Source: Bacillota bacterium
GTDB lineage: Bacteria; Bacillota; JADQBR01
NCBI GenBank assembly: GCA_016278515.1
Contig: JADQBR010000029.1
Location: 9,634 to 72,682 of the forward strand
Length of the DNA stretch: 63,049 nucleotides
Direction: 5' to 3'
Shown: in pieces, positions 61,281-63,049 of the stretch
Numbering within the stretch: position 1 is the first letter of the stretch
Layout: each line of letters starts with the position of its first letter
The notes under the pieces: model-generated
Seen by the model: only the letters and a program-made list of their open reading frames with translations
Database searches by the model: none
Told to the model about the DNA's origin: nothing
Program-made: the position numbers and the translations under genes

Positions 61281-61375
61281 TTAAATCCTTTTTGCCTTTC
61301 CCGTCCAACTGACCAACCGACCAACTGACTAACCAACTAACCAACTGACCAACTGACTAACCAACTTTCCAACTA
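61255..61375. repeat. Octamer-palindrome repeat
   Basis: Left arm TAGTCAGTTGGTCAGG, centre AAATAATTAAATCC (as at 55526), right arm CCCGTCCAACTGACCAACCG continuing with six further ACCAACT/CTAACCAACT units. Confidence 0.85.
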
Positions 61376-61546
61376 AAAAGATTGAATGGTGAACCCGACG
61401 TGAGTATGGTGAAGTAGTAAGAACCACAAGATGTAGCATAAGAGTTGTCAAAAATAATGTTTGTTATGCAAGATATAGATTGGATAAACCACTTGGTTTT
61501 TTATATACGTCCATGCTATGAACTAAAAGATGAAGGGAGTGACATT

Positions 61547-62581
61547 GTGAAAAAGAAAAACGATATTGCAATTCGCTCGAGTGCAGCAGAATATCTGACT
61601 TATATTGCAGCAACAGGTGATGATTCTCAAAGTTTTGAAATGAGATATGAAGATGAGAACATTTGGCTAACACAAAAAATGTTGGCAGCTTTATACAATG
61701 TAGAAATACCGACAATCAATGAACATATCAAGAAAATTTTTTCTGATCACGAACTTGAAGAGGAAGCAACTATTAGGAATTTCCGAATAGTTCAAACTGA
61801 AGGTTCACGTCAGGTAAATAGAGAAGTGAAACATTACAATTTACAAGTCATTATTTCTGTTGGGTTTAAAGTAAATAACGAACGTGCTGTGCAATTTCGA
61901 AAATGGGCAAATCAAATTGTAAAGGATTTTACGATTAAAGGGTTTGCAATGGATGATGAACGACTGAAAAGCGGGGGAACTATTTTAACTGAGCAATACT
62001 TTGAAGAACAGCTTCAACGTATTCGTGAAATCCGACTGAGCGAAAGAAAATTCTATCAAAAGATCACTGACATATATTCAACAGCCATTGATTACGATGT
62101 CAATGCAACTTCCACAAGGCGTTTTTTTTCAACTGTACAAAATAAACTTCATTGGGCAATTCATAGGCAGACTGCTGCAGAAGTCATCTACAATCGTGCT
62201 GATGCTGAAAAAAAACATATGGGATTGACGAATTGGAAAGATGCGCCCAATGGAAAAATCCAGAAATTTGACGTATCAGTTGCTAAGAATTATTTGAGTG
62301 AATCAGAAATGGTACAATTACAGAGACTTGTTTCTGCTTATCTAGATATTGCGGAGGACATGGCGCTGCGACATATTCCGATGACCATGAATGACTGGGA
62401 AACAAGATTAAACCGTTTTATAGAAGCAACTGACCGTGATGTTTTACAAGATGCGGGAAAAGTGACCGCTGAAATTGCTAAAGCTCATGCAGAGAGTGAA
62501 TTTGAGAAATATCGAATTATTCAGGATAGGCTGTTTAAAAGCGATTTTGATAAGCTTATGGAAAGTACAAAAGAGGAGTAA
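61547..62581 (+). CDS. RhuM family protein
   Basis: A 344-residue protein of the RhuM (virulence-associated) family: IWLTQKMLAALYNVEIPTIN near the N-terminus, REVKHYNLQVIISVGFKVN, RAVQFRKWANQIVKDFTIKG and the long helical C-terminus (KIDRL-like DRLFKSDFDKLME). GTG 61547 with GAAGGGAG six bases upstream is preferred; the frame extends upstream to 61445 but that part has no family similarity I recognise. RhuM genes are common in mobile or defence islands; their activity is not established. Confidence 0.75.
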   Translation: MKKKNDIAIRSSAAEYLTYIAATGDDSQSFEMRYEDENIWLTQKMLAALYNVEIPTINEHIKKIFSDHELEEEATIRNFRIVQTEGSRQVNREVKHYNLQVIISVGFKVNNERAVQFRKWANQIVKDFTIKGFAMDDERLKSGGTILTEQYFEEQLQRIREIRLSERKFYQKITDIYSTAIDYDVNATSTRRFFSTVQNKLHWAIHRQTAAEVIYNRADAEKKHMGLTNWKDAPNGKIQKFDVSVAKNYLSESEMVQLQRLVSAYLDIAEDMALRHIPMTMNDWETRLNRFIEATDRDVLQDAGKVTAEIAKAHAESEFEKYRIIQDRLFKSDFDKLMESTKEE

Positions 62582-62874
62582 TCCAACTGTCAAGGATTCC
62601 TTGACAGTTCAAAGTGAGTGTGTAGTTACAGATGTTGTAGAGAACAAATGCCCACATACAACATGCTGCATAAATACCAATAAATGTCATGCGGGTTTTC
62701 GACGTGAGAATGCTGAAAGGATTAATAGCTGACAGTTGGACAGTTGGTCTGTTGGAAAGGAAAAGAATTAAGTAGACAGTTGGTAAGTTGGATGGTTGGA
62801 CAGGAAAATCTTTTGAATGTCCTGACCAACTGAAAGCCGACCAACTGACAACTAAAGAAACCGGAGGTTTTGCG
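62582..62874. other. Intergenic region with hairpin and octamer repeat
   Basis: AACTGTCAAGGA (62585-62596) and TCCTTGACAGTT (62598-62609) form a perfect hairpin just after the RhuM stop. An octamer repeat follows at about 62730-62852 (GACAGTTGGACAGTTGG; GGACAGGAAAATC; CCTGACCAACTGAAAGCC). No gene was seen between. Confidence 0.65.
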
Positions 62875-63049
62875 ATGTACAGTGATACTAGCAAATTGAT
62901 AGTATGGCAAAGATCACATGAGTTGGTCTTAAAAATATATGAAATCACAAAAGACTTTCCAAAAGACGAGCAGTTCGGTTTGACATCTCAAATTAGACGA
63001 GCATCGGTCTCAATACCTAGTAATATCGTGGAAGGAAAGGCTAGAAACT
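62875..63049 (+). CDS. Four-helix-bundle (23S rRNA intervening sequence) protein, partial at window edge
   Basis: From ATG 62875, with CCGGAGG nine bases before, 58 codons are visible to the window end: KLIVWQRSHELVLKIYEITK, FPKDEQFGLTSQIRRASVSI, then PSNIVEGKAR. This is the N-terminal half of the IVP/bS23-like family (about 115-120 residues). It has the full first helix that the copy at 61020 lacks. Such genes are scattered in many bacteria and some work as accessory proteins, but the role here is unknown. Confidence 0.8.
   Translation, partial: MYSDTSKLIVWQRSHELVLKIYEITKDFPKDEQFGLTSQIRRASVSIPSNIVEGKARN

Overview
The window looks like a chromosomal segment of an anaerobic, low-to-mid GC Gram-positive bacterium of the class Clostridia, probably in the Peptococcaceae/Desulfitobacterium neighbourhood. 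This rests on strong AGGAGG-type ribosome sites with many TTG/GTG starts, lipoproteins with lipoboxes, an OpuC-type ABC transporter, sigma-54 enhancer-binding regulators, non-pyrrolysine MttB-family methyltransferases and an acetoin dehydrogenase operon. The genus is an inference; no rRNA or tRNA gene was seen.

Region by region: 1-4.9 kb holds the end of a Pro-Glu repeat protein, a secreted TPR/copper-amine-oxidase-domain protein, an intact MntA/HepT-type toxin-antitoxin pair, a TGA-interrupted gene, an amidohydrolase and an orphan HepT. 4.9-7.3 kb holds a glycerol facilitator and a chimeric relic joining the front of a diol/glycerol dehydratase large subunit to an O-methyltransferase. 7.7-24.5 kb is a methylotrophy-type cluster: a sigma-54 activator with its apparent operator sites and a textbook -24/-12 promoter, three tandem MttB-family methyltransferases, an OpuC-like quaternary-amine transporter, a class I amidotransferase, a PocR-AraC regulator, two corrinoid proteins, a hydantoinase/oxoprolinase-type ATPase and a pterin-dependent methyltransferase. 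Together they would import a methylated amine, move its methyl group to cobalamin and then to tetrahydrofolate. 24.8-29.9 kb is a binding protein / histidine kinase / cyclic-di-GMP response regulator triad. 30.0-33.7 kb is one large SWIM-SNF2 helicase.

34.2-53.2 kb is the most striking part. An AcoR-type activator and a -24/-12 promoter precede acoA, acoB, acoX and an acoC fused to an AhpD-like domain. Then follow, in the same direction and nearly without gaps, a lipoate ligase fused to a DUF116-like domain, lipB, lipA, an H-protein-like lipoyl carrier, a GlcD-like flavoprotein, a GlcF/HdrD-like iron-sulfur protein with two complete CCG domains, a second lipoyl carrier, a LipT-like flavoprotein and two radical SAM proteins of LipS1/LipS2 type. 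A further lplA lies just upstream on the opposite strand. No dihydrolipoamide dehydrogenase and no glycine-cleavage P or T proteins are present. The cluster therefore combines two lipoate-assembly routes with lipoyl proteins and a possible Hdr-like disulfide redox module, which I consider the best candidate for an undescribed system.

53.2-63.0 kb is a plastic region with a Wzz-like and a WbpM/CapD-like polysaccharide gene, a LuxR-type HTH protein, a RhuM protein, 23S-rRNA-intervening-sequence (four-helix-bundle) proteins and several broken genes. They are separated by a recurrent palindromic repeat built on an octamer (ACCAACTG / CAGTTGGT), with nested 65-bp GGGGGAC palindromes. These repeats supply stop codons and C-terminal tails to some genes and are associated with truncations and a 227-bp tandem duplication.
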